From positions 1 through 16,708 of the forward strand of contig DAIEHU010000022.1 in the NCBI GenBank assembly GCA_027353395.1: a DNA stretch of 16,708 bases. The letters run 5' to 3'. Below are positions 1 to 7,732 of this stretch, one piece after another. Positions within the stretch are counted from its first letter, which is position 1. The number at the start of each line of letters is the position of its first letter. Under the pieces are notes generated by a model. The model saw nothing but the letters and a program-made list of their open reading frames with translations, did not search any database and was not told the origin of the DNA. Source of the DNA: Desulfobacteraceae bacterium (GTDB lineage Bacteria; Desulfobacterota; Desulfobacteria; Desulfobacterales; Desulfosalsimonadaceae). The translations under genes and the position numbers were made by a program.

Positions 1-1
1 C

Positions 2-316
2 GCCGGCCCCGATCAGTCAGTCGATGAAGGCACCACGGTGATCTTAGATGGTTCCGGCTCTTCTGATGCGGATGAAGGGATTAAAAGCTATCTCTGGGAA
101 CAGGTTGATGGCGCCGGTGTGGTCATCTCAGACCCTTCGGCTGTCGCGCCGACGTTTGAAGCGCCTAAAATCTCAGAAAAAACAGTTGTATTGACATTTA
201 AATTGACTGTTGAAAATTACAATGGAATGAAAAATACAGACACGGTTGATATCACCGTCAATAATAAATCCAGCGGCGGCGGGAGCGGCTGTTTTATATC
301 CACTTTAGCCGATTAA
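2..316 (+). CDS. PKD-domain secreted protein, C-terminal fragment (5' end outside window)
   Basis: The frame is open from the left edge to a TAA at 314-316, so only about 104 C-terminal residues are seen and the true start lies outside. The visible part reads as one PKD/K319L-like Ig-fold domain. It begins near AGPDQSVDEGT, continues with the typical LDGSGSSDADEGI and SYLWEQVDG strands, and ends with a TVDITV strand. Such domains occur in extracellular or surface proteins as spacers or binding modules; the catalytic or other function of the whole protein cannot be judged. After the domain comes a short linker (NNKSSGGGSG) and then CFISTLAD and the stop. The Gly-rich plus CFI(S/A)T pattern resembles the start of a C-terminal tail I associate with secreted deltaproteobacterial proteins, but here it stops after eight residues. 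The gene faces the polysaccharide unit convergently and is followed by a strong terminator. A functional link to that unit is not shown. Confidence 0.8.
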   Translation, partial: AGPDQSVDEGTTVILDGSGSSDADEGIKSYLWEQVDGAGVVISDPSAVAPTFEAPKISEKTVVLTFKLTVENYNGMKNTDTVDITVNNKSSGGGSGCFISTLAD

Positions 317-340
317 CCGTTTTTAAACTGTATAAATAAA

Positions 341-376
341 AAATCCCCGCTCGAGTGTGACGCTCTGCGGGGATTT
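341..376. terminator. Bidirectional intrinsic terminator between convergent genes
   Basis: AAATCCCCGC at 341-350 and GCGGGGATTT at 367-376 are perfect reverse complements, giving a 10-bp stem with a 16-nt loop that can add a GAG/CTC pairing. A-rich sequence precedes the stem (about 335-343) and T-rich sequence follows it (373-382), so the hairpin is followed by U residues on either strand. It lies 24 bp after the stop of the PKD gene and about 108 bp after the stop of the last minus-strand gene, so it can end transcription from both sides. Confidence 0.85.
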
Positions 377-425
377 CTGTTTGGAACGGGGGGAAGAACC
401 CGGAATATCATATAATTGAATTTGT

Positions 426-463
426 GGGCGCACAGTTCCAAGCCATTGCTTGTCCAAGCGCCC
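426..463. other. Nested inverted repeat downstream of the minus-strand unit
   Basis: An outer 6-bp stem (GGGCGC at 426-431, GCGCCC at 458-463) encloses an inner stem CAAGC/GCTTG (439-443, 448-452) with a 4-nt loop. It starts 20 bp after the stop of the last minus-strand gene. No T-run follows it, so it may be an mRNA 3'-end structure rather than a terminator; a chance fold is also possible. I see nothing else in 377-483. Confidence 0.35.
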
Positions 464-483
464 CATTAAATCTTGCCGCCGGT

Positions 484-1995
484 TTACCGCAACCGGATAA
501 AAACATCATCAAACCATGCGGTTCCCGATCTGGATGAATATAAAATTAAAAAAGGCTGCACAGCGACAACCGCTTTGTCAAAATCAATAACCGTTTGGAC
601 CTGCTCCCAATCGTGCGACCCTTTTGAAAAAAACAGCCCCTGGGTATTCCACCGGAAAGACCCATCCTCAAAAAAGGTCTTGATATTGATGCAATAAGTA
701 GCTGTCGCTTCAATATTTTGGGCTTTACTCCACCCGCCCGCATAAATTTTAAGGATTCCAGCCGGCAATGACACTTTTTCGCCCGCCCACCGGACCTGCC
801 CGCCGCTGGTGTTGATCAATTTCAGCGAATACCGGCCGCCGTACGCCTCATTGTCATCCCACGCCGCAATCCCGTCAGGATGACTCTTGTCGCCGGTCAC
901 CGCCCGCCATCCTGAAACTTTATCATTTTCCCCAAATTCCATCGTTCCGTTATCAATGACATCGGCCTCCCCCCGCAAACTGTTTAGGGGAACAGGGCCT
1001 TTCTTTCCTGCGACATGTTGCCGCCAGGCCTGGAATACCTGATTTTTTTCAAGAAAATCAATAATTTTAGATGTTCTAAAATGAATTCCTTCGGGATTTA
1101 AATGATATATCGTGTCAAACATATACGATTCAGGCATGAAAAAATCTTTGGGACGGCCCAGAATCCCAACGCCCGAATGGGATAAAAATGCCATTAATGG
1201 ATCTGTAAAACGGCTGTAAGGCTCATTCCGGCTGGTGTTGATCATTGGAAGCGTCCCCGGCCAAGTGACAAGAACCCGAACATCCCTGGCCTTGCACCAC
1301 TTTATGAACTCGGAGAGTTTTCTCATTCCATATATTCCCGGCTCAAACCGGCCGGGCAGCAATGAAATCGGCTCTATGGCATATTTCTTCACCCCGAATC
1401 CGCCAATGATATCCCCGTTTTTATTTAATTTTCTGGCATTGAAAAGCGCATTAAACGATCCCTTCTTTTGTTTCATGAAAAACAGACATCCGTCCCGCAC
1501 GATTTTCCAGGGATGGGCATATGTTTTAAATATCTGAAACTTTTCTGCAATCGGAAGATCTTGAAAATATGGCCGGTCATAATTCAAAATATAATCGGCC
1601 TTGACATCGCTCATGGCCGAATCAATAAAATATTGGGCGTATTCCGGCGCCAGAATCACCAGATCACCTGGCCTTAAGCTCTCCCTGGCGCGATAATAAT
1701 AATAATCTCTCAATCCGGCATGAGTAGCCAGATTGACGGCGGGAATATTGAAATGCCGTTCTATCTGTTCGGCGCTGATGCCGTAGAGCCCGCTGCTGCC
1801 GGAGACAATGACGATTTTGGGGCATTGAATGGATTTCGCGTAGGCCTCTTTATTTTGATAGAGATGATTAATCCAGAGCGTATCATTTTGGGGAGAAAAA
1901 TAGCCGGTCAGCACCCATGCCGCTGACAAGGCATATATAGCGGAAAAACCGCATAAAATGAAGATAACGTATTTTTTATATTGCTGTTCAAGCAT
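484..1995 (-). CDS. SGNH-fold O-acetyltransferase partner with C-terminal carbohydrate-binding-like domain
   Basis: Probable periplasmic, membrane-anchored partner of the adjacent MBOAT protein, comparable in role to AlgJ/AlgX or other MBOAT-associated SGNH proteins that place acetyl groups on exported polysaccharide. Numbering is from the ATG. One N-terminal membrane segment spans about residues 9-31. An SGNH block I follows: VIVSGSSGLYG near 62-72, nucleophile probably Ser68. The Asp/His block is MFDTIYHLNPEG near 292-303, with Asp294 and His298 as candidates. The SGNH part ends near residue 330. Residues from about 346 to the end look like a separate beta-sandwich of the CBM4/9 type, starting IDNGTMEFGE and ending GTAWFDDVFIRLR. 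A TTG lies immediately before the ATG at 1995; neither has a clear Shine-Dalgarno, and the ATG was chosen as the commoner codon. The MBOAT stop lies only about 14 bp upstream. The carbohydrate-binding role is inferred from fold-like patterns. Confidence 0.75.
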   Translation of the reverse strand: MLEQQYKKYVIFILCGFSAIYALSAAWVLTGYFSPQNDTLWINHLYQNKEAYAKSIQCPKIVIVSGSSGLYGISAEQIERHFNIPAVNLATHAGLRDYYYYRARESLRPGDLVILAPEYAQYFIDSAMSDVKADYILNYDRPYFQDLPIAEKFQIFKTYAHPWKIVRDGCLFFMKQKKGSFNALFNARKLNKNGDIIGGFGVKKYAIEPISLLPGRFEPGIYGMRKLSEFIKWCKARDVRVLVTWPGTLPMINTSRNEPYSRFTDPLMAFLSHSGVGILGRPKDFFMPESYMFDTIYHLNPEGIHFRTSKIIDFLEKNQVFQAWRQHVAGKKGPVPLNSLRGEADVIDNGTMEFGENDKVSGWRAVTGDKSHPDGIAAWDDNEAYGGRYSLKLINTSGGQVRWAGEKVSLPAGILKIYAGGWSKAQNIEATATYCINIKTFFEDGSFRWNTQGLFFSKGSHDWEQVQTVIDFDKAVVAVQPFLILYSSRSGTAWFDDVFIRLR

Positions 1996-2009
1996 CAACC
2001 GGGATCATT

Positions 2010-3446
2010 TCAGAAATTAAAATATAAAAATTCACTTGGCTGCTGAAAATCCGGCATTCCCATAAGCAACAGGATCAACGTAACGAGCGCCCAGCGGAAG
2101 GAGGGTTGCACGTTTTCGATGAGCCGGTTGGAATTTTCGGCCAAAAATGCAAGCCCTGAAAAACCGGCAAGCCAGACCGCGATTTTGCCGGCATCCCCGC
2201 CAGGGCTTATTTGCGCCAGACCGAGCATGGTTTTCAAACCCGCTACCGAATGCAGGCTGCCGATATCCATCATGCCGGAAAGGACACGGATGGCGGTATG
2301 AAAATCCGGCGCTCTGAAAAAGACCCAGCCCACATTAATAAAAAGAAATGTTAAAGCCCAGGCAGGAAATCCGGGCATTTTATAACCCGCTTTCGACCAT
2401 ATCCGGTGAATGACAATGGCCGTTCCATGCATCGCTCCCCAGAAAATGAACGTCCACCCCGCCCCGTGCCAGAGGCCGCACAAAACAAAAGTGATCATCA
2501 GATTCCGGTATGTGTTGAATTCGCCGCCACGGCTGCCCCCAAGGGGAATAAACAGATAATCGCGGAGCCAGCCGGACAATGTCATATGCCAGCGCCGCCA
2601 GAAGTCCTGAATACTTATCGCCTGATAAGGTGAATTAAAATTCCGGGGAAGGCGGATATTGAAAAACAGCGCGGACCCGATGGCCATGTCCGTATACCCT
2701 GAAAAATCGTAATAAATCTGCAAGGTATAGCTGAGGCTGGTAATCCATGCCTCGATCAGGTTCAGGGAACCGGCGTGATTGAATCCGGCGGTCGCCCAAA
2801 CGGCGAAGGTGTCTGCAACAAACACTTTTTTAAACAGGCCCATGGAAAAAATCACAAGCCCGGCATAGATATTCTCCCAGTTCAGATGCCGCTGCGCCTG
2901 TCCGGCGTATTGGGGCTTCATTTCCTCGTGACGGACAATGGGTCCGGAAATCAACTGGGGGAAAAACGTCGCGAAAAGGGCGTAATTGACTAAACGCTCC
3001 GGCTCAACTCCCCCCCGGTATCGATCCACGAGATAGGCGATCTGTACAAAGGTAAAAAATGATATGGCCAACGGAAACGCTATCTTAAGCAAGCCAATGT
3101 GCAGGCCTGTCATCAGGTTCAGATTTTCAATAAAAAAATCCGCATATTTAAAAAAAACCAGCGCGCCGATATTAACCGTGAGGCCGAAAATGAGTGCCGT
3201 TTTCCTCTGGCTGGAATTGAAGCGGCCGGATTGCGGGGACAGCCGATTCCCGACAAAAAAATTGAATGCCACCGACCCGGCAAGCAGTGGGAGATACCGC
3301 CAGTCCCACCAAGCGTAAAAAAAGAAATTGGCGAAGACCAGAAAAACATCGGCAATATTTTGCCGGCGGTAATGGTTCAGCAAAAAATAAACCGCCACCG
3401 ACGCCGGCAAGAACAGAAATATATAGACGTATGAATTAAACAGCAT
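2010..3446 (-). CDS. MBOAT family O-acyltransferase (AlgI-like)
   Basis: Polytopic inner-membrane protein of 478 residues, the usual AlgI-family length. In this family the enzyme takes an acyl group, normally acetyl, from a cytoplasmic donor and passes it across the membrane to a periplasmic SGNH-type partner that modifies a polysaccharide. Visible family marks are the N-terminus LFNSYVYIFLFLP, the FFYAWWDWRYL segment near 42-52, FPQLISGPIVR near 162-172, YYDFSGYTDMAIG near 245-257, DFWRRWHMTLSGWLRDYL at 281-298 and LCGLWHGAGWTFIFWG at 322-337. His327 is the likely catalytic histidine and His287 is also conserved in the family. The gene begins 29 bp after the sulfotransferase stop with no obvious Shine-Dalgarno and ends just before the SGNH gene, so the two form a pair. 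Acetyl rather than another acyl group is inferred from the family. Confidence 0.93.
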   Translation of the reverse strand: MLFNSYVYIFLFLPASVAVYFLLNHYRRQNIADVFLVFANFFFYAWWDWRYLPLLAGSVAFNFFVGNRLSPQSGRFNSSQRKTALIFGLTVNIGALVFFKYADFFIENLNLMTGLHIGLLKIAFPLAISFFTFVQIAYLVDRYRGGVEPERLVNYALFATFFPQLISGPIVRHEEMKPQYAGQAQRHLNWENIYAGLVIFSMGLFKKVFVADTFAVWATAGFNHAGSLNLIEAWITSLSYTLQIYYDFSGYTDMAIGSALFFNIRLPRNFNSPYQAISIQDFWRRWHMTLSGWLRDYLFIPLGGSRGGEFNTYRNLMITFVLCGLWHGAGWTFIFWGAMHGTAIVIHRIWSKAGYKMPGFPAWALTFLFINVGWVFFRAPDFHTAIRVLSGMMDIGSLHSVAGLKTMLGLAQISPGGDAGKIAVWLAGFSGLAFLAENSNRLIENVQPSFRWALVTLILLLMGMPDFQQPSEFLYFNF

Positions 3447-3475
3447 AAAATATCAGCAATATGGACGGGTTCAGG

Positions 3476-4306
3476 TTACCAGCCCATGCCCGATTCATAT
3501 CCCAGTTGAATCAGCAGATCACCAGTTTCTTCCTTGAACACAGCTTTGTGTTTTTCTGTAAACCGGTCGCGCCAGCCTCCAATCAATCCTTTATTAAATG
3601 TATAGGTTCCGCCGAACAGTGAATCGCATATCGTATCAATCACCGAATCCGGACACTCGATTTCAAGATAAGCGGCAATGCCTTCAATCACTTTTTTCTG
3701 GGCATCACGGCTGCCTCCGCCCTTTTCTCCAATCAGGTCTTCAAATTTAACGAAAAATGCGTCGTCTTCCGTTTTCCAGCGGGCATACCGCGTCAGCAGC
3801 TCCGCAATCGGCTCCTGACGGCGCGTCCCTGTAATATCTCCGGAAACACCCCGTATGCCGGAAATGATCCGGAAATCCAGATCCGTCTGGCTGAAAAACG
3901 GATAAAGCAGATGGGCCTGCTCCCTGACGATATAATCCGCCCAGGAAAGCACGACATCGCGGGGGTCCCTGAACAGCAACAATTTCTTGTAATTCATTTC
4001 CCTCATGGCCTTGCACATGGGGTAATTAAACACCATGTGCGCCGTGATAAACTGTCCCGGCCCGATCGTCCGCAAAAGCCGTTCAATCGCCGGCATATCA
4101 TTGGGGATATGCATATCCTCCCTGCCTTCAACCGGGAAATCAACGCCGGGATCCACAAACTCGGCGAGTTTTTTCCGCTCCAGGTGGGAGCCGCTGTGAC
4201 TGACGCCAGGCAGGCCTATCAGGGCCTTGGCGAGCAAATGGGTGCCGGACTTGGGTATTGAGTTTAAAAATATGGGATATTTCATTTGAGAGGAAACCAC
4301 TTTCAC
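3476..4306 (-). CDS. PAPS-dependent sulfotransferase (Sulfotransfer_1-like)
   Basis: Cytosolic-type sulfotransferase of 276 residues, expected to move sulfate from PAPS to a hydroxyl of a sugar or lipid. The 5'-phosphosulfate loop reads NSIPKSGTHLL near residues 15-25 with Lys19. The 3'-phosphate motif is LLFRDPRDVVLSW at 110-122 (Arg113, Ser121), and the C-terminal KGLIGGWRDRFT at 239-250 matches the classical KGxxGxWxxxFT motif. His90 in ITAHMVF is a candidate catalytic base. There is no signal peptide. The start at 4306 is GTG; an ATG eight codons in (4285) is the alternative and neither has a good Shine-Dalgarno. The gene lies between the ABC transporter and the O-acetylation pair, so the likely substrate is the exported glycan or its lipid-linked precursor, modified before export. 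The substrate is inference; the enzyme class is well supported. Confidence 0.88.
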   Translation of the reverse strand: MKVVSSQMKYPIFLNSIPKSGTHLLAKALIGLPGVSHSGSHLERKKLAEFVDPGVDFPVEGREDMHIPNDMPAIERLLRTIGPGQFITAHMVFNYPMCKAMREMNYKKLLLFRDPRDVVLSWADYIVREQAHLLYPFFSQTDLDFRIISGIRGVSGDITGTRRQEPIAELLTRYARWKTEDDAFFVKFEDLIGEKGGGSRDAQKKVIEGIAAYLEIECPDSVIDTICDSLFGGTYTFNKGLIGGWRDRFTEKHKAVFKEETGDLLIQLGYESGMGW

Positions 4307-4345
4307 TTTTGTTTTTGGCTTAATCCATAAACTTAAAAACCGCCA

Positions 4346-5110
4346 TCAGGGCCGGGTCCGGTTATACAATTCCAGGGCAGGCTCCACGTCCCCGTCATAA
4401 ATCACCTTTCCCTTTTCCAGCACCGTCGCCTTTTTGCAGAACTGCCTGACAATGGCGGGGCTATGGGAAACCAAAAGAAACGTCATACCTTTGTTAAGCA
4501 AATCGGAAACATGTCCATGACATTTTTTCTGAAAATCCGCGTCCCCGACATTGATCGCTTCATCCACAATCAAAATATCCGGCGAAAGCGTGGTATACAC
4601 CGCAAACGCCAGACGAGCCACCATTCCGGTGGAATAAGTCCGGATCGGGCTGTCAAAAAATATGCCGATATCAGCGAATTCCCGAATCGTGTCCATCTGG
4701 TCATCAACCTGATCCCTGGAAATATTCATGAGCGCACTGAGCACATAAACATTCTCCCTTCCGGTGAAGTCCTGGCGAAATCCGCTGCCCATGGTCATGA
4801 TGGCGCCGACCCGGCCCCGTAAAAGGATATCTCCGGCTGTGGGTTTCATTGTGCCGGCAAGAATTCGGAACAGCGTGCTTTTGCCCGCGCCGTTATGCCC
4901 CAGAATACCGCGGGACTCTCCCCGCTCCATATTAAAACTGATATTTTGAAGCGCCCAGAATTCATCATAAAATTTTTTATGCCGGAATATCTGCTGTTTC
5001 AGCCGGTCTTTGGAGCTGCTGTAAAGGTGAAACATCTTACCCACATTCCGGATGGATAAGGAATAATCTGATTCCATGAACGATTCCATGGAAAGGGCTT
5101 CATATGACAT
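4346..5110 (-). CDS. Polysaccharide ABC transporter, ATP-binding subunit (Wzt/KpsT/TagH type, short form)
   Basis: Nucleotide-binding subunit that powers export of a lipid-linked polysaccharide with the permease encoded just upstream. Numbered from the ATG at 5110 (254 residues): Walker A GHNGAGKST about 71-79, the signature YSTGMVARLAF about 159-169 in the form typical of Wzt/TagH/KpsT, Walker B ILIVDEAINVGD about 179-190, and the switch histidine in LLVSHSP about 212-218. Only 36 residues follow the switch histidine, so the C-terminal glycan-recognition domain of long Wzt proteins is absent. The ATG at 5110 has a GAGGG nine bases upstream, whereas a TTG six bases earlier would be only three bases from it, so the ATG was chosen. 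The start overlaps the permease end by 11 bp, which suggests translational coupling. Confidence 0.93.
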   Translation of the reverse strand: MSYEALSMESFMESDYSLSIRNVGKMFHLYSSSKDRLKQQIFRHKKFYDEFWALQNISFNMERGESRGILGHNGAGKSTLFRILAGTMKPTAGDILLRGRVGAIMTMGSGFRQDFTGRENVYVLSALMNISRDQVDDQMDTIREFADIGIFFDSPIRTYSTGMVARLAFAVYTTLSPDILIVDEAINVGDADFQKKCHGHVSDLLNKGMTFLLVSHSPAIVRQFCKKATVLEKGKVIYDGDVEPALELYNRTRP

Positions 5111-6002
5111 CCGCAAAATCCCTCTTATAACTCATAAAGCAGGCATATCCCACCAAAAGCAGTATGAATGTCAGCAGCAAATTAACATTCAGCCAGAACC
5201 AGTCCGGCGGCTGCCCCTCCAGAATGACACGCCGGGCGTCATCCACGATGGATGGCAGTATGCTTACCCGTATGACCCATTCCCATTCCTTCGGAATCAG
5301 GGTCATCAACCGCTTGAATGGAAATACAATCGCCGACAGAAAAAACAGTATTTGAATCAGGCTTTGCATCAGGTTGTTAATGTCCCTGTTGAAAACGCCG
5401 AGCGTGGACAACAAATAACAAAGTCCTGCGACAAAAAACACCAGTTGAATATACACCAAAGGCAGATAAACAAGCGTCCAATGCACATGACCACCGCGAA
5501 ATAGCTCCAAAAAAACCAAAACCGCCACCCCGATCAATGAATGCACCACTGCGACGCCGGTTGCAATAACCGGAATAATCTCTATCGGGAAAACGACATT
5601 TTTCACATAAGTCTGATTCTCCCACAGCAGCATGGGGCCTTTTCCCGCCGCATCGGCAAACACGTTGAACATGACAAAACCGCAGAATATCATGGCCCCG
5701 ACTTCATAATTGGAATCAAGATGCCATGTCGTCTTCTTGCCGCCGAGAAGGACTGCGAAAACCAAAACATATACCGCAATCCGCAACAGGGGGACAATAA
5801 TGGTCCACAGCATCCCCAGTGCCGCTCCCCGGTACCGGTTTTTCACCTCCCACCAGATAAACCGGCCGAGCAGCTCCCGGTACCGAATAAGTATTCTTAA
5901 TAAATGAAGTGGGTTCAAAAAATGCCTGAACTGAAACGGCGACGCTTTGGAAATAACGTTCACTTCTTGTGATGTGATATTTGACAATGGCATATGCCTC
6001 AT
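5100..6002 (-). CDS. Polysaccharide ABC transporter permease (Wzm/KpsM/TagG, ABC-2 type)
   Basis: Inner-membrane subunit forming the export channel for an undecaprenyl-linked glycan. About 300 residues from the chosen ATG. An N-terminal amphipathic part (YRELLGRFIWWEVKNRYRG, about residues 40-58) leads into six hydrophobic segments. Typical family stretches are ALGMLWTIIVPLLRIAVYV early and FNRDINNLMQSLIQILFFLSA near 200-220, followed by the late re-entrant region and a last segment ending at FMSYKRDFADVI. An upstream TTG at 6074 keeps the frame open but would overlap the previous gene by about 50 bp, so the ATG at 6002, 20 bp after that gene's stop, was chosen; another ATG follows at 5993. 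It pairs with the ATPase, whose start overlaps its end. Together they indicate ABC-dependent rather than Wzx/Wzy-dependent assembly. Confidence 0.92.
   Translation of the reverse strand: MRHMPLSNITSQEVNVISKASPFQFRHFLNPLHLLRILIRYRELLGRFIWWEVKNRYRGAALGMLWTIIVPLLRIAVYVLVFAVLLGGKKTTWHLDSNYEVGAMIFCGFVMFNVFADAAGKGPMLLWENQTYVKNVVFPIEIIPVIATGVAVVHSLIGVAVLVFLELFRGGHVHWTLVYLPLVYIQLVFFVAGLCYLLSTLGVFNRDINNLMQSLIQILFFLSAIVFPFKRLMTLIPKEWEWVIRVSILPSIVDDARRVILEGQPPDWFWLNVNLLLTFILLLVGYACFMSYKRDFADVI
5120..5124 (-). promoter_or_regulatory. Ribosome binding site fixing the ABC ATPase start
   Basis: GAGGG on the minus strand lies inside the end of the permease gene, nine bases before the ATG at 5110 and only three before the TTG at 5116. 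It therefore favours the ATG. Confidence 0.5.
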
Positions 6003-6022
6003 AATGGACAAGTTTTTATGGC

Positions 6023-7714
6023 TCAATGACCAGCCGCATCCGTATGATTTGGAAAAACATTCTGATCGCTGCAAGTTGTGCCGCCGCTATCTATGGAAGC
6101 CGCTATTCTCCGTTTATTCACATAAATGTAAATATATTTGCCATCCAGCGCCTTTATTGTTTTTATCAGCTTGAACCGTGAATCCGCACTCACCATTCGC
6201 CGCAATTGCGCCTGAAGCGATTCAAACGGAAGGCGTAAAAATGCGCCCATCATTCCCGGATCCTGAAGAAAAATCAGATCGGCGCCGCTGACAACCCTCT
6301 CAAACGCGAGATCATGAAAACAGGACATATTAATAATAGATATCGGAATGTTATGCATAGCAAACCACATCTCGATATTTTCACAAATCACCGGCCCGGA
6401 TTGTGTAAAGACAATCATGGGGTTTTTCGGTAGCGGAAGACCACTGATTGCACTTATCACACGCTCTCCCACATACTTGAAATCACGCCCGAGCGGCGAG
6501 GCCATTCTCCCGCTGTGTTGCGGCCATTGATAAAGCATCATGCTGAAAACCGCGAGCGCAATCATCCCTGCCGTCCAGATGCGCTTTGATTGGGGATGAC
6601 GGAGCAAGAAAGCTGACACCGCGTTATTCCACAAACAGGCCGATGCGAATATCAAGATCGAATAAAATGCGGCGCCGACGAACGGAGATTTCATGTCCAC
6701 CAGGGAATTGATGAGATAAACCGGAATGACAATACCCCATAATCCGCCCGCAAGTTTCATCCCGGCCGCATCCCGCCGCACAATTGCCGCAACCGTCCCC
6801 GTCAGAAAAAAACAGCCGGCGATCCATCCGGAATAGCCCAGATTGCTTGCCGCCGCCCCCCCGGCAAGATAATATCCCGCCTGATGCAGCCAGTCACCCT
6901 GATACGCCCAGATCTCCTTATTTGAGCCGAACAGATTTTTCAAAAAATAGTCCCAGATGTCAACGCCGAAAAAAATAAAATATGGACCTGCTATCACGAA
7001 TGACACGATCATATATATCGATGCGAACTTGGCGATCACCCTCCATGATAATTCGCGGCGATCAATCAATGCCATTGCCATCTGATAACAAACGGACAAT
7101 CCGAATACAACAATGGTCATTGCAAATATTGATGGCTTCACCAGAAGAGAAAGCGCAAACAGGAGCGCATGAATCGCAGGCTGCCGCCAATCGTCAAAAT
7201 AGGCGCGGCTGGAAACTCCGAAGACCGCACAAAACCCAACCAGTGTCGCCCAGCAAAGGTCGGGACGGAATTCGACCACCGCCATCGTCGCGAATGGCAA
7301 GGTAAGAAAAAAAACCATCATCGCGCATCGCATCGTAAGCGGTAAATCCCGGAGGATGTGGCAAAGAAAAAAAAGATACAGGAGAATCGCCAGAAAGTTA
7401 AAAATATAAGGCGAGCTGTCGTTGTATCCAAGCGTGGCGAAAGCCGCCGCCGCCAGCATCGTTGAATAAGGAGAGTGTAAAACAGCGGCACGTTGATGAA
7501 TCACATCAGCAACCCCATGAAAGCCCGAACTGCGGAACGCTTCCAGAACCTTTGTGGCGCTTAGAAAATACGTCACATCATCATAATTTGGGATTGATGA
7601 GAGATTTCCCCTATTAAATGAAGCATCTACGCACCATGCGGTAAATGCGGCGCCAAGAATCACGACGATCAGCGCCATGATCATGCTGCTATTTCTTCGA
7701 CTGTCGGCCATCAA
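6023..7714 (-). CDS. GT-C fold membrane glycosyltransferase (family 39/ArnT-like)
   Basis: Polytopic protein of about 563 residues with roughly ten or more hydrophobic segments and a soluble C-terminal part (about 420-563). The first extracytoplasmic loop carries the acidic pair typical of GT-C enzymes, PNYDDVTYF at about 42-50 (Asp45, Asp46), then HSPYSTMLAA near 80-89 and VVEFRPDLCWA near 146-156. Enzymes of this kind transfer a sugar from a polyprenyl-phosphate donor to a lipid, glycan or protein in the periplasm. The ArnC-like GT2 further upstream could make that donor. A TTG at 7714 directly precedes an ATG at 7711; an AGGAG lies 9 bases before the TTG but 12 before the ATG, so the TTG was kept. 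The gene starts 18 bp after the methyltransferase stop. Acceptor and sugar cannot be read from sequence. Confidence 0.8.
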   Translation of the reverse strand: MMADSRRNSSMIMALIVVILGAAFTAWCVDASFNRGNLSSIPNYDDVTYFLSATKVLEAFRSSGFHGVADVIHQRAAVLHSPYSTMLAAAAFATLGYNDSSPYIFNFLAILLYLFFLCHILRDLPLTMRCAMMVFFLTLPFATMAVVEFRPDLCWATLVGFCAVFGVSSRAYFDDWRQPAIHALLFALSLLVKPSIFAMTIVVFGLSVCYQMAMALIDRRELSWRVIAKFASIYMIVSFVIAGPYFIFFGVDIWDYFLKNLFGSNKEIWAYQGDWLHQAGYYLAGGAAASNLGYSGWIAGCFFLTGTVAAIVRRDAAGMKLAGGLWGIVIPVYLINSLVDMKSPFVGAAFYSILIFASACLWNNAVSAFLLRHPQSKRIWTAGMIALAVFSMMLYQWPQHSGRMASPLGRDFKYVGERVISAISGLPLPKNPMIVFTQSGPVICENIEMWFAMHNIPISIINMSCFHDLAFERVVSGADLIFLQDPGMMGAFLRLPFESLQAQLRRMVSADSRFKLIKTIKALDGKYIYIYVNKRRIAASIDSGGTTCSDQNVFPNHTDAAGH

Positions 7715-7723
7715 TGACTGCGA

Positions 7724-7728
7724 CTCCT
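7724..7728 (-). promoter_or_regulatory. Ribosome binding site for the GT-C gene
   Basis: AGGAG on the minus strand overlaps the intergenic gap before the GT-C gene. Its spacing is 9 bases to the TTG at 7714 and 12 to the ATG at 7711, which favours the TTG slightly. Confidence 0.5.
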
Positions 7729-7732
7729 ATAA

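Noticed and set aside
5076..5504. Open plus-strand frame of about 142 codons across the ABC permease/ATPase junction
   Set aside because: Both minus-strand genes are certain from their motifs, and the plus-strand translation has low-complexity Gln/Asn content typical of a shadow frame.
6003..6074. Extended N-terminus of the ABC permease from a TTG at 6074
   Set aside because: It would overlap the GT-C gene by about 50 bp, the added residues look like out-of-frame translation of that gene, and no ribosome site precedes the TTG.
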